From: Petasospora fabianii | Lineage: Eukaryota > Ascomycota > Saccharomycetes > Phaffomycetales > Wickerhamomycetaceae | Direction: 5' to 3' | DNA length: 64,000 nt | NCBI GenBank assembly: GCA_022641835.1 | Contig: CP048715.1 | Span: 1,736,001-1,800,000, forward strand | Program-made: the position numbers and the translations under genes | The notes under the pieces: model-generated | Database searches by the model: none | The model's input: the letters and a program-made list of their open reading frames with translations, nothing else | What the model was told of the DNA's origin: nothing | In this document: positions 38,444 through 48,346 of the stretch, piece after piece | Position numbering within the stretch: position 1 is the stretch's first letter | Layout of the letters: each line of letters starts with the position of its first letter

Positions 38444-41218
38444 ATGGCCTCCAAGCTTACGGAAAACCCATTCGATGTTGAGCTACAGGATCAGAAGAAT
38501 GTCCCTCCAAGGTCCAATTCGCCGTCTGATGATAGTGCTCCATCGTATAAGTACTGTCTCATGTCAATCGACAACGTTGTTTCACAACTGCGCACAGATC
38601 TCAAGACAGGTCTCACAACTCCTCAGGACATTACACAGAGAAGAGGTTTACATGGTTTGAACGAACTCTCAAGTGAAGAAGAAGAGAGTATGGTGTGGAA
38701 ATTCCTCGAGACTTTTTATCAGGATCCTTTAATCTTGTTATTGATCGGTTCGGCAGTCGTTTCTTTTCTAATGGGAAACATTGATGACTCTATTAGTATC
38801 ACACTTGCCATTTTCATTGTCGTCACTGTCGGTTTCGTCCAGGAGTACAGATCAGAGCAATCCCTTCAGGCATTGAACAAACTCGTCCCAGCTGAGGCCC
38901 ACCTTATCAGAAACGGTTCAACACAGGACGTACTCGCCGCACAACTCGTCCCAGGTGATCTCGTTCATTTTGGTGTTGGTGATAGAATCCCTGCTGATAT
39001 CAGATTGACCGAAGCTGTTCATTTGACCGTTGACGAAAGTAACTTGACCGGTGAGACAGAACCCGTTCATAAAGTTACAGATGTCGTTGTCCCATCAGGT
39101 CCAGCAATCCCACTTAACGAACGTACATGTATCGCATACATGGGTACATTGGTTCGTGATGGTCATGGTTCCGGTATCGTCATCGGTACAGGTCACAGTA
39201 CCGCTTTTGGTGCCGTTTTTGAAATGATGAAAGACATTGAAAAGCCAAAGACACCGTTGCAAAAATCCATGGATAAATTAGGAAAGGACCTTTCCATAGT
39301 TTCATTCGCTGTTATTGGTATCATTTGTCTCATTGGTATCGTTCAGGGCCGTTCATGGCTTGAAATGTTCCAGGTTTCAGTCTCACTTGCCGTTGCCGCT
39401 ATCCCAGAAGGTCTCCCTATCATTGTCACTGTTACATTGGCATTAGGTGTCTTGAGAATGGCTCGTCATAAGGCAATCGTCAGAAGACTTCCATCTGTGG
39501 AGACTTTGGGATCCGTTAATGTCATTTGCAGTGATAAAACTGGTACTTTGACTCAAAATCATATGACAGTCAAGCAACTTTGGACAGTTGATATGAACAA
39601 TGAAACTCTTGACATTGAAAAACATTCTAAATTGCAACAATACTTGACACCAGATGTGAAACAGACATTAGAGACTTCAAACGTCTGTAACAACTCAAAA
39701 TATTCACAAGAGTCTGCTAAGTATGTCGGTAATCCAACTGATATTGCCCTTCTTGAAGTGTTGTCCCAGTTCTCTTTGGAAGATGCTAGAGACACTAGAT
39801 CTAGATCCAAGGAACTTCCATTCTCCTCTTTGAGAAAATACATGGCTGTCACTGCTCACCAGGGTGATAAGTCCAAGAGTGTCACTTATGTTAAAGGTGC
39901 CGCTGAGAAAGTGATTGATAGATGTTCATCATATCTTAAGAAGGATGGAAAGATTGAAAGCTTTAATGATACATTGGCGGAGAAGATCCATGAGAATGCC
40001 AGAAAGTTGGCCTCTCAGGGTTTAAGAGTCCTTGCATTCGCTCACAACTCAAATGAATTCACTGATGAACCAGAGTCACTTGTGTTTGATGGTCTCATTG
40101 GTATGAAAGATCCTCCAAGACCAACTGTGAAAGGTGCTCTGACGAGACTCTATAAGGGTGGTGTCCATGTTATCATGATCACTGGTGATTCTGAAACCAC
40201 TGCCGTTGAAATCGCCAAGGAGATTGGTATGATTATCACCGATCCAGAGAGAAATGTTATAAATGGTGAAAAACTTGATAAGATGTCCGAAGAGGAACTG
40301 GCCCAGGCAATCTCTTCAGTCTCTGTCTTTGCTAGAACAACCCCAGAGCACAAGGTTCAGATCGTTCGTGCCCTTCAGAGACGTGGTGACGTTGTCGCTA
40401 TGACTGGTGATGGTGTTAATGATGCCCCAGCTTTGAAACTTGCTGACATTGGTATTGCCATGGGTAAGATGGGTACTGATGTTGCCAAGGAGGCTGCTGA
40501 TATGGTGTTGACCGATGATGATTTCTCCACTATTTTGCACGCTATTGAAGAAGGTAAAGGTATCTTTAACAACATTCAAAACTTTTTGACCTTCCAATTG
40601 TCCACCAGTGTTGCTGCCTTGTCTTTGATTGCCTTCTCCACATTCTTTTCTCTTCCAAACCCATTGAATGCCATGCAGATTTTATGGATCAACATTCTGA
40701 TGGATGGTCCACCCGCTCAATCTTTGGGTGTTGAGCCAGTTGATAACGAAGTGATGAACAAACCACCAAGAACTAGAGGTGCTCCAATCTTGACTCAAGC
40801 CGTGATCAAAAGACTCTTGATGAACTCTGTGTTTGTTATCATGGGTACTATCTACGTATATGTTAGGGAGATGAAGGACAATCAAATCACTGCTAGAGAT
40901 ACCACTATGACTTTCACATGTTTTGTTTTGTTTGACATGTTTAACGCTTTGAGTTGTCGTCATGCTACCAAGTCAAACTTTGAGCTTGGATTCCAAAATC
41001 AGATGTTCAACTATGCGGTTCTTGGTTCATTAATTGGTCAATTTTGTGCTGTTTATGTTCCATTCTTCCAGGCTATCTTCCAAACTGAGGCCTTGAGTTT
41101 CTCTGATTTGGTGTTCCTTACTGTTATTGCCAGTTCTGTCTTCTGGTTTGATGAGGGAAGAAAGTACATGTTGAGACAACAGGCTAATAACGGTGTTGGT
41201 CAGTACTCTATGGTGTGA
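38444..41218 (+). CDS. PMR1: Golgi Ca2+/Mn2+-transporting P-type ATPase
   Basis: 924 aa SPCA-type pump supplying Ca and Mn to the secretory pathway. Phosphorylation motif [13 protein letters not shown] with Asp near residue 364, TGE in [23 protein letters not shown] hinge and [12 protein letters not shown] in M4. The M6 segment [17 protein letters not shown] has Asn and Asp of the single Ca/Mn site. Ten membrane segments expected. N-terminal cytosolic region of about 85 residues; no EF-hand obvious. A CTG codon encodes the conserved Leu of NILMDGPP. Very close to S. cerevisiae Pmr1 (950 aa). Confidence 0.97.
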   Translation: MASKLTENPFDVELQDQKNVPPRSNSPSDDSAPSYKYCLMSIDNVVSQLRTDLKTGLTTPQDITQRRGLHGLNELSSEEEESMVWKFLETFYQDPLILLLIGSAVVSFLMGNIDDSISITLAIFIVVTVGFVQEYRSEQSLQALNKLVPAEAHLIRNGSTQDVLAAQLVPGDLVHFGVGDRIPADIRLTEAVHLTVDESNLTGETEPVHKVTDVVVPSGPAIPLNERTCIAYMGTLVRDGHGSGIVIGTGHSTAFGAVFEMMKDIEKPKTPLQKSMDKLGKDLSIVSFAVIGIICLIGIVQGRSWLEMFQVSVSLAVAAIPEGLPIIVTVTLALGVLRMARHKAIVRRLPSVETLGSVNVICSDKTGTLTQNHMTVKQLWTVDMNNETLDIEKHSKLQQYLTPDVKQTLETSNVCNNSKYSQESAKYVGNPTDIALLEVLSQFSLEDARDTRSRSKELPFSSLRKYMAVTAHQGDKSKSVTYVKGAAEKVIDRCSSYLKKDGKIESFNDTLAEKIHENARKLASQGLRVLAFAHNSNEFTDEPESLVFDGLIGMKDPPRPTVKGALTRLYKGGVHVIMITGDSETTAVEIAKEIGMIITDPERNVINGEKLDKMSEEELAQAISSVSVFARTTPEHKVQIVRALQRRGDVVAMTGDGVNDAPALKLADIGIAMGKMGTDVAKEAADMVLTDDDFSTILHAIEEGKGIFNNIQNFLTFQLSTSVAALSLIAFSTFFSLPNPLNAMQILWINILMDGPPAQSLGVEPVDNEVMNKPPRTRGAPILTQAVIKRLLMNSVFVIMGTIYVYVREMKDNQITARDTTMTFTCFVLFDMFNALSCRHATKSNFELGFQNQMFNYAVLGSLIGQFCAVYVPFFQAIFQTEALSFSDLVFLTVIASSVFWFDEGRKYMLRQQANNGVGQYSMV

Positions 41219-41417
41219 ACATACTGTTTTTTTTTTTTCTCTTCTCTTTGAGAATGCAGTGAATGCAGATGTATAAATGTAAAATGTTACATGAGATAAA
41301 GATGTTGTCTATATGTATTGTCAGTGCTACTGAGTCCTGGGGTTCTCAATTAACGATTAAATGTTAAACAATTTCATGATGCAGAGACATTGAAAGTCAT
41401 TAAGGTTGTAAAGCGGA

Positions 41418-42578
41418 TTAGATGGTGACACTAGCAGCTTTTGTCAATCTATTCATAATTGCAAGACCTTCATCAGTTTCATCAACGGATTCGACAAAGA
41501 TGACATCAACGTTTTGTTCATCAAGGGCTCTAAGCCATTTGAAAAGTCCTCTAGAGACTTGTTCCTTTGTTGTTCCTAGTGATTCAACGATTCCGGGGAA
41601 CGAATCACCTTTGAAATGCTCAGTGGTTAATAATGCCAATTTTTGATCTTTCAATTCATTCTCTTTAATAAATTGTTCAATACTGTCTTCTTTCTCAACC
41701 AAGACAACTTTTGCAGTCGGTGAATAATGTTTATACTTCATACCGGGAGTCTTTACCGGTTCATTCTCATCAGCAACTTTCTTTGCTACCCTAACATCCT
41801 TCCAAGCGTCACCACCAACTAGTTTAATCTGTTCTAAACTAACACCACCTGGACGCAAAAGCATTGGAGGATTACTAAGACCATCAACAACTGTGGATTC
41901 AACACCAACATCTGAGTAATCACCATCCAAGATTAAGGGGATCTTCCCCTTTAGATCATGATATACATGTGATGCTAACGTTGGCGAGGGACGAGTAGAT
42001 GCATTTGCAGAAGGTGCTGCAATGGGGACATCAGCTAGATGAATCAATGCTCTAGCGACTGGGTGTGATGGTAATCTAACGGCAAAGGTTGATTGACCTG
42101 CTGTTGTGTATCTTGATAGTTTTGTATCGTTATCGATTGGGAGTAGGATTGTAAGTGGACCTGGCCAAAAGGCATCAATGAGTCGGGTATAGATTTCAGG
42201 GATTTGGATGTTAAAGAACCGTGGGATTTGTGATTTTGATGAGATATGTGAGATTAATGGATTATCAGCTGGTCTATTCTTTGCCCTGTATATGTTTTTA
42301 ACTGACTCATCATTGAAAGAGGATCCACCGAGTCCATAAACGGTTTCAGTTGGGAAGGCAACAACTTGGTCAGAAGTTGAAATGATCTTGGCAGCTTGTT
42401 CTAAGTTTGTCTTTGTCTTTTGGTCTGATATGGTGAGTGTATCATTTGAGTCAAAAGAGATGGTAGTTGGGTCCACTGGTAGGACTTGGGTCTCAAATTT
42501 CTGAGTGTTTGATGACATTTTACGGACTGATGATCTTATGATATGGTTGGATCTTGTGAAGGGGACTCTAGGTGTCAT
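41418..42578 (-). CDS. SUA5: Threonylcarbamoyl-AMP synthase
   Basis: 386 aa. Sua5 makes threonylcarbamoyl-AMP from threonine, bicarbonate and ATP, the first step of t6A37 in ANN-decoding tRNAs. The YrdC domain (about 55-245) shows AFPTETVYGLGG, YRAKNRPADNPLI, FWPGPLTILLP and AAPSANASTRPSPT; the C-terminal Sua5 domain follows (TPGMKYKHYSP). Met1 begins an acid-free basic stretch MTPRVPFTRSNHIIRSSVRK, and Met21 (MSSNTQKFE) starts a typical cytosolic N-terminus, suggesting two translation products. A 21-nt poly(dA:dT) tract lies about 75 bp upstream. Confidence 0.95.
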   Translation of the reverse strand: MTPRVPFTRSNHIIRSSVRKMSSNTQKFETQVLPVDPTTISFDSNDTLTISDQKTKTNLEQAAKIISTSDQVVAFPTETVYGLGGSSFNDESVKNIYRAKNRPADNPLISHISSKSQIPRFFNIQIPEIYTRLIDAFWPGPLTILLPIDNDTKLSRYTTAGQSTFAVRLPSHPVARALIHLADVPIAAPSANASTRPSPTLASHVYHDLKGKIPLILDGDYSDVGVESTVVDGLSNPPMLLRPGGVSLEQIKLVGGDAWKDVRVAKKVADENEPVKTPGMKYKHYSPTAKVVLVEKEDSIEQFIKENELKDQKLALLTTEHFKGDSFPGIVESLGTTKEQVSRGLFKWLRALDEQNVDVIFVESVDETDEGLAIMNRLTKAASVTI

Positions 42579-44962
42579 AAACCGGAGATATGGGCCCCAA
42601 ATATGGTATGTATTGTGTCAAAGAGTAGTTCAAGGTTATGCGATGACTTACCTTTTTTTTTTTTTTTTTTTTTGGGAAGACTGACCAGGGCACATAACCA
42701 TTATAACTTATATTGTTTAAATAGCATATTATAGTAGTATCTTGTTATAAATATTGATCAAATGGTTTATAGAGGTGTATTGTATGCTGATAATGAGTAA
42801 TATAGTATATACTGCAGTGTAAATAGCGCATTCCGGAGCGTGCTACTTTGGTTGCATATAAAACTCATTATGATTGAGGTCTCTTAGAACTAGACCATTT
42901 GCCACCTGGACTTCACATGATATACATAACTTAGTATTACATTAAATACATTAGTACTCCTTTAGATATACTTGAGTCTTTGGTATAAGTCTATAGACAT
43001 GAGGAGGTAATGGTATCATCTCGGATCTCGTATCGAATGAGTATGCATTGCGGCACGACGGCAAAACATAAGCCTCTCCGTAAGGGACCGACACTTAGGG
43101 ACAGGGACCCTTACGCTTAAGGATCTAATACTCCGATCACTATTGTATAGAGATAACTGGTTACCTATTATGGTACTACTGTAGCTGTATGACTTCCCAT
43201 CCATAAACGGAAACGAGTTTAGCAATACTGAGCAATGTTTATGGAAGTGGGGGAGAAGGATGTGTGACTGTTATACAGAATGGATGACGGACACACATCA
43301 AAAGCAGAAAGAGACATAAGGAAAGCTAGATTTTATGAGGTTGATGCTGAAGATGATGGACAGCCGTGCACAGGAAAGGGATTTACCAAAAAGAATGCTA
43401 AGACTTTGAGATGCATTGGGTCGTGTGGTACGATGTCATAGGTTCTAAGTTGTGAGCTAAGTGTAATCTGTGATGGAGATCATGTGAGCACCGAGTTTGT
43501 GTCTCTGTCCCAGTGCTTTGTCCAAGAGGTAACAGTGGCATGAAGCAGCCATAAGAGGGGAACGGGACAAATCATGAGTCTTGTACTTGCCTTATGCTTA
43601 GTACTTCAGAAGGGAAAGACCAGCCATGGCAGTCACGCGGTCTTTTGGTTGGCTATATGCGGAGCGGACATGACAAGAGTAAGGTTATTTCAAAGTCCTC
43701 CTCCCCTCATCTGTAGAGGGCATGTGCCATGTAGCCCTTTACTAGTCTGTTGTGTTGTGCTTGTACTGGTTTGGAGAGTATAATCCCGGATTAACCTATG
43801 CTATGAAGCAACCCCATGGACATACTAACACAAGCACAGAGACACAGTAACACAGTAACCAGCTTCAATACCCCTCACAACCACCAACAAATAGTAAAAA
43901 GAGACAAATGACATAGCAACGGGGGATTACCAAATAGGGTAATGAAAGGGTCTCGGCAATGTACTGCAACTGTCCGGGGCCCCCGGAAAAACATGCGGGT
44001 CAACACATTAAAGCCGTCAGGCCAATCATATAATAGTATCTAACACACACCACAAGCTTTGTAGAATAAATGGATGAGTAGAAATAGATATCATACCATT
44101 GATGTTTCTTTGCAATCTTGGCTTTTGATCAGCGAGTGGGTCTGCGTTGGTGTGTGGTGCCTCTTCGGAGCCCCACAACAGGATACAAGACATTTACATC
44201 AAAACAAGGATTCATTAAGAATTTTGTTGTTTCCTGCCGCAATGTTGCTCGCAAACGGAGTATCTAAGTGCATTATTATTAACTGTAGGATGGACAAGAT
44301 TACATTTCATAAGCATACAACATACCAATCCGATCGGACATTCCAGCTCCAGTATCTCAAAGAAGCCGCATACGACAAAAGCACAACAATAACAATAAAA
44401 TAAACAATTTTATAGCCGTTCCTTTGGATTGTACATCTTTGCATACATCTGTGCAGCCAAGTCCGATGAGTGAGGTAAATAGTGGTGTCAGATGAAACCT
44501 TTCGAGTCCCCTTAGTACCGGTAACTATCATGACAACCACTAACCCCAACAACACGGGAGAGAGACAAACATCGCTTCTTGGGTCTATATCTACAACCTG
44601 AAGAAAGCAACTAATTGGACATGTCCTAAAGGATGTATTACAGCTTGTAAGTGTGTCTCTAGTGCACCCCGCTCGGAAAATTCATGCACATTACCAAGAC
44701 TGGGCCCTGCGGGGAGACGGACTGGAAAAACATTAGGACAAACCCACTCACAAGGTTTATTGCCGTACGCCAAATGTTTCTCCATAGGTCAGTTAGGGGA
44801 CAATTAATTAACACTATTAAATGTCAGGTGTCCATTTTTGGTGTGGGGACAGAAACAGATATGTATATAAATCCCCAGTAATCCCATGTCCGGCCCCCCA
44901 CGCCATAGACATAACATAGAGCTACTCCTTGTACACACACAAATCGTTTCCTTATCTTAATC
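42579..44962. other. Long non-coding gap upstream of the hexose transporter
   Basis: 2.4 kb, by far the largest gap in the window. No frame has an ATG, length and composition that convince; the longest (109 codons at 44074) has no recognisable family. Contents: a 21-T tract at 42653-42673, an inverted repeat CGTAAGGG/CCCTTACG (43079-43086, 43108-43115), a 15-bp odd palindrome TCCGGGGCCCCCGGA (43973-43987), and GGGG/CCCC motifs (for example TGCGGGG near 44707, TGTGGGG near 44842, CCCCCC near 44897) before the transporter TATA box. Best read as the extended glucose-responsive promoter plus the SUA5 promoter; an unseen RNA gene or origin cannot be excluded. Confidence 0.6.
44864..44871 (+). promoter_or_regulatory. 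TATA box of the hexose transporter gene
   Basis: TATATAAA, 92 bp before the start codon, flanked on both sides by GGGG/CCCC-containing motifs resembling Mig1 sites. Confidence 0.65.
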
Positions 44963-46570
44963 ATGGGTCTCGAGAATAACGCCCTTATTAAGAGATACAT
45001 CAATCTCGATGAAAAATCTGAAGGTTCCACTACAGTGGGTATCCTTGTTGGTATCTTTGCCGCTTTTGGTGGTGTCCTCTTTGGTTATGATACGGGTACC
45101 ATTAGTGGTATCTTGGCTATGAAATATGTTCTTAAGACTTTCCCTGAAGATGAACCAGGTGTTAATGGTGAACCAGGTGTCTTTACCTCTTCTGAACACT
45201 CATTGATTGTCTCTATCTTGTCTGCAGGTACTTTCTTTGGTGCCCTTGGTGCTCCACTCATCAATGATACACTCGGTCGTCGTTGGACTCTTATCATCGC
45301 TACTGCTGTTGTCTTCAACTTTGGTATTGTCTTGCAAACAGCTACCACTGGTATCCCTCTCCTTGTTGCTGGTCGTGCCTTTGCAGGTCTCGGTGTTGGT
45401 CTCGTTTCTGCTGTTATCCCAATGTATCAAGCTGAATGTGTCCCACGTTGGATTAGAGGTGCTGTCACTTCTCTTTACCAATTTGCCATTACCATTGGTC
45501 TCTTGCTTGCTGCTTGTTTCAACCAGGCTACTCAGGGTATTGATGGTCCTGCTTCTTACAGAATCCCAATCGCTATTCAGTTTATCTGGTCTATCATCAT
45601 TACCGTTGGTATGCTTATCCTTCCAGAGACTCCACGTTTCTACATCTTGAAAGGTAGAGAGCAGGATGCTGCAAAGTCCCTTTCGAGATTGAGAAGATTA
45701 CCAACTGATCACCCTGCTATCCTTGAAGAACTCGCTGAGGTTAAGGCCAACTTTGAATTTGAGTCCGCTCGTGGTGGTGGTGGTTGGTTGGACTGTTTTA
45801 GAAGTCAGAATCATCAGAGAAAGAGAGTCATAACTGGTATCTGGCTTCAAGCTTTCCAACAATTAACTGGTATTAACTTTGTCTTTTATTACGGTACTAC
45901 TTTCTTTAAGAACTCTGGTATTAAGAATGAGTTTTTAATCACTATTGCCACTAACGTTGTTAACGTCTTCATGACTTTGCCAGGTGTTGTTGGTATCGAA
46001 GTTCTTGGTCGTCGTCCATTGCTTCTCATTGGCGCAGCTGGTATGTGTATCTCTGAGTTTTTGATTGCCATCATTGGTACCGCTGCAGACTCAACGTCTT
46101 CGAATAAGGCCACTGTCGCTTTCACATGTATCTTTATTGCCTTCTTTGCCTCTACTTGGGGTCCAATTGCCTGGGTCATCATTGCAGAGACTATGCCATT
46201 GGCAATTCGTTCCAAAGGTGTTGCTCTTTCTACAGCTTCTAATTGGTTGTGGAACTTTGCTATTGCATATGCTACACCATATCTTGTTGATGATGCACCA
46301 GGTTCCGCAAGACTCAAATCTAAGGTGTTCTTCATCTGGGGTGGTTGTAACTTCCTCTGTTTCTTCTTTGCATGGGCATTTATTTACGAAACTAAAGGTT
46401 TGACTTTGGAACAAGTTGATGAACTTTATGATGTTGTTCCACATGCTTGGAAGTCCAGAGGATTTGTACCAACTTATCACAAGTTCACTAGAGCCGTTGA
46501 AGAAGAACCAGTTCATAGTGATGCTGAGAAGCAAGCCATTGAGCATATCAACACTGAGAATTCTGTTTAA
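44963..46570 (+). CDS. MFS hexose transporter (HXT/HGT family)
   Basis: 535 aa, 12 predicted membrane segments. Sugar-porter signatures: FGYDTGTISGI in TM1, NDTLGRRWT, GRAFAGLGVG, PETPRFYILKGREQ between TM6 and TM7, the hexose-binding AFQQLTGINFVFYYG in TM7, EVLGRRPLL, WGPIAWVIIAE in TM10 and FIYETKGLTLEQVDELY after TM12. Closest in style to high-affinity glucose carriers of the Kluyveromyces HGT1/Candida HGT group; affinity and substrate are inferred. Codon use is very biased (highly expressed). Its upstream gap is unusually long and rich in GC motifs. Confidence 0.92.
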   Translation: MGLENNALIKRYINLDEKSEGSTTVGILVGIFAAFGGVLFGYDTGTISGILAMKYVLKTFPEDEPGVNGEPGVFTSSEHSLIVSILSAGTFFGALGAPLINDTLGRRWTLIIATAVVFNFGIVLQTATTGIPLLVAGRAFAGLGVGLVSAVIPMYQAECVPRWIRGAVTSLYQFAITIGLLLAACFNQATQGIDGPASYRIPIAIQFIWSIIITVGMLILPETPRFYILKGREQDAAKSLSRLRRLPTDHPAILEELAEVKANFEFESARGGGGWLDCFRSQNHQRKRVITGIWLQAFQQLTGINFVFYYGTTFFKNSGIKNEFLITIATNVVNVFMTLPGVVGIEVLGRRPLLLIGAAGMCISEFLIAIIGTAADSTSSNKATVAFTCIFIAFFASTWGPIAWVIIAETMPLAIRSKGVALSTASNWLWNFAIAYATPYLVDDAPGSARLKSKVFFIWGGCNFLCFFFAWAFIYETKGLTLEQVDELYDVVPHAWKSRGFVPTYHKFTRAVEEEPVHSDAEKQAIEHINTENSV

Positions 46571-47018
46571 ATGGTTGGTTGAATCTTTGCTAATTATGAT
46601 CATTATGATGTGTATATAGCATATAGCATATACTAGTAATTGCTTTGTTTGACTGATACTTGATACGATGTAGATCAAACTTGAAACTGAGTATGTCGAT
46701 GTGACACTTGGTTTTAAGTTAAGATTCAGATGAAGTTCACTTCATCTGTTAGCTAATTGGATGATTACAAGTTTAGCAAATGCACATCGTCTATACAACA
46801 ATGTTACCATGTAGCAACTAGAAGTGAAACGCAGATCATAACTGTGGTTCGTATGAATAGACGTCTTACGTAGGATGTTCGAACAACATGAAACTTACGA
46901 ACCTAGTTAGCTGATCACTACACTCAAGAATCAATACAATTGAAAAGTTTTACATTAAATCACATCTTAATCGTGTTCTCATAGTCAATAGGGGAAACAC
47001 ACCATGTTGATAAAACAT
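46571..47018. other. Convergent intergenic region with palindromes
   Basis: 448 bp between the 3' ends of the hexose transporter and HSP12, with no gene. It carries a perfect 9-bp hairpin (46727-46748) and a symmetric block at 46846-46903 (see findings). Confidence 0.6.
46727..46748. repeat. Perfect 9-bp inverted repeat with 4-nt loop
   Basis: CAGATGAAG (46727-46735), loop TTCA, CTTCATCTG (46740-46748). Confidence 0.85.
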
Positions 47019-47381
47019 TTACTTGGTGGAGGAGTTAGCACCGCTCTTAGCACCTTCAGAGGCACCGCCAAGAGCACCAGAAACGTACTCAGCAGCATCG
47101 TTCAAAGTCTTCTTAGCAGACTCCACGTACTCACCGGCAGTCTCCGAAAGGGATTGACCAGTACCCTTAGCCTCAGCCTTACCTTGGTCATGACCAGAAG
47201 AGATAGAATCACCAAGCTGTTGGAAACCAGACTTGGACTCATCTGGCTGCAAATCACGTTGAGCCTTGTCCAAAGTATCAGTAACACCCTCCTTAGCCTT
47301 CTGACCAAAGGACTTTTGAGATTCTGGAGTCAAGCTCTCCTGGACCTTGTCGGAAAAGTTCTTTCTAGTAGCGTCTGACAT
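47019..47381 (-). CDS. HSP12: HSP12/WH11-family membrane-stabilising stress protein
   Basis: 120 aa, hydrophilic and cysteine-free. Hsp12 is intrinsically disordered and folds into amphipathic helices on membranes under heat, osmotic or stationary-phase stress. Family landmarks: MSDATRKNFSDKVQESLTPE at the N-terminus, SQKSFGQKAKEGVTDTLDKA, QSLSETAGEYVESAKKTLND and AAEYVSGALGG. Slightly longer than the S. cerevisiae protein (109 aa). The leader is CAA/CAT-repeat rich, as in strongly expressed yeast genes, and the promoter has a TATA box, STRE and HSE. Confidence 0.95.
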   Translation of the reverse strand: MSDATRKNFSDKVQESLTPESQKSFGQKAKEGVTDTLDKAQRDLQPDESKSGFQQLGDSISSGHDQGKAEAKGTGQSLSETAGEYVESAKKTLNDAAEYVSGALGGASEGAKSGANSSTK

Positions 47382-48346
47382 TGTAGTTGTTGTTGTTTTT
47401 TGTAGTTGTTGATGATGATGATGATGAGATCAATTGATCAAGTCTAACTGAAATGTGGGGGGGCACGGCCCAGTATTTATACACGGGTGTAATACACAAT
47501 TTGAGGGGCTTCCTGGGTGGCGAGAATAAGCGTCATAGAACCTTGCTACCAATCACTTGCATGGAACATTCTTGAAATTACGTCTTGATGTAATAGCCCT
47601 CGTGCATCATTGCTACCTTTACCGATCCCGTCTAGCTACTTTGGTAGTTTATCCCTGTTGGAACGCCACACGCGGGGCAAAGTGCTGGTAGGACCACACA
47701 ATGACAATAGCAAGTCGCATTAACATCGAACTACATCGTATCAATTGATCACTTTAGATGTCATTAAGACACCTCTTAAACACAGATCAACCAACCTCTG
47801 GGGCTGAAGGTGATCCCTTTGTTATCCAAGACAGCAATCATCGTGCATGCAAAGACGTACGTCACAGCAAGCTAACCTAACCGCACGGGAAGGGGCAAAT
47901 TGTACCGCCTTCGACATTAGAAACCGAATCCGGCAGTATCATAAAAGCACTGCCCCACCTCAATTATCAAATTGCCGCTTATGTTAAAGGCATTTGAGGT
48001 GGGGGTTGAAGAATGCCGATGTACCGAAAGACCGTTTATCGGGTTGTCGGGGCAACGCATCGCCCCCTCCCTCATCCCCCACACCCCCACACACACAGAG
48101 TGGACCGAAAGTTTCCTAATGAGGTAGTTTCCTTATTTGGTTATTTTACCTTTAAATAACGTGCATATCAAACCGTGTAGATTAACCTATAGTGTTACTT
48201 ATAGTATAGTTGTAGCTTATTGCTTGAGAATACAGGGTAAGTGCAGTGAGAGTAACATATACTTAAACACATACAGTGTGTGTGTGAGAGAAAGAGAGAA
48301 AGAGATATCATCTACTCCAGAATATAACAGACAACCCTAACCATTA
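47382..48346. other. Divergent intergenic region HSP12/unknown 519-aa gene
   Basis: 965 bp with no supported gene. Besides the HSP12 promoter it holds an 11-bp perfect inverted repeat CCCCACCTCAA (47953-47963) / TTGAGGTGGGG (47994-48004) and C-rich runs near 48061-48096 (CCCCCTCCCTCATCCCCCAC and repeats). A CACACA/GTGTGTG and GA-rich stretch at about 48275-48305 precedes the downstream gene. Confidence 0.6.
47474..47576 (-). promoter_or_regulatory. HSP12 promoter: TATA, STRE and three-unit HSE
   Basis: TATAAATA on the minus strand (47474-47481, 93 bp before the ATG), an STRE AGGGG at 47504-47508, and a heat-shock element GAAcaTTCttGAA at 47564-47576 with three alternating nGAAn units. These would bind TBP, Msn2/4-type factors and Hsf1. 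Another AGGGG lies at 47891-47895. Confidence 0.75.

Noticed and set aside
42646-42651. GTAAGT on the minus strand upstream of SUA5, possible 5' UTR intron
   Set aside because: No ACTAAC-type branch site and acceptor between it and the SUA5 start codon.
43574-44403. Small ATG-initiated frames (69 and 109 codons) in the 2.4 kb gap
   Set aside because: No recognisable domain and composition like random frames; not credited without conservation or expression.
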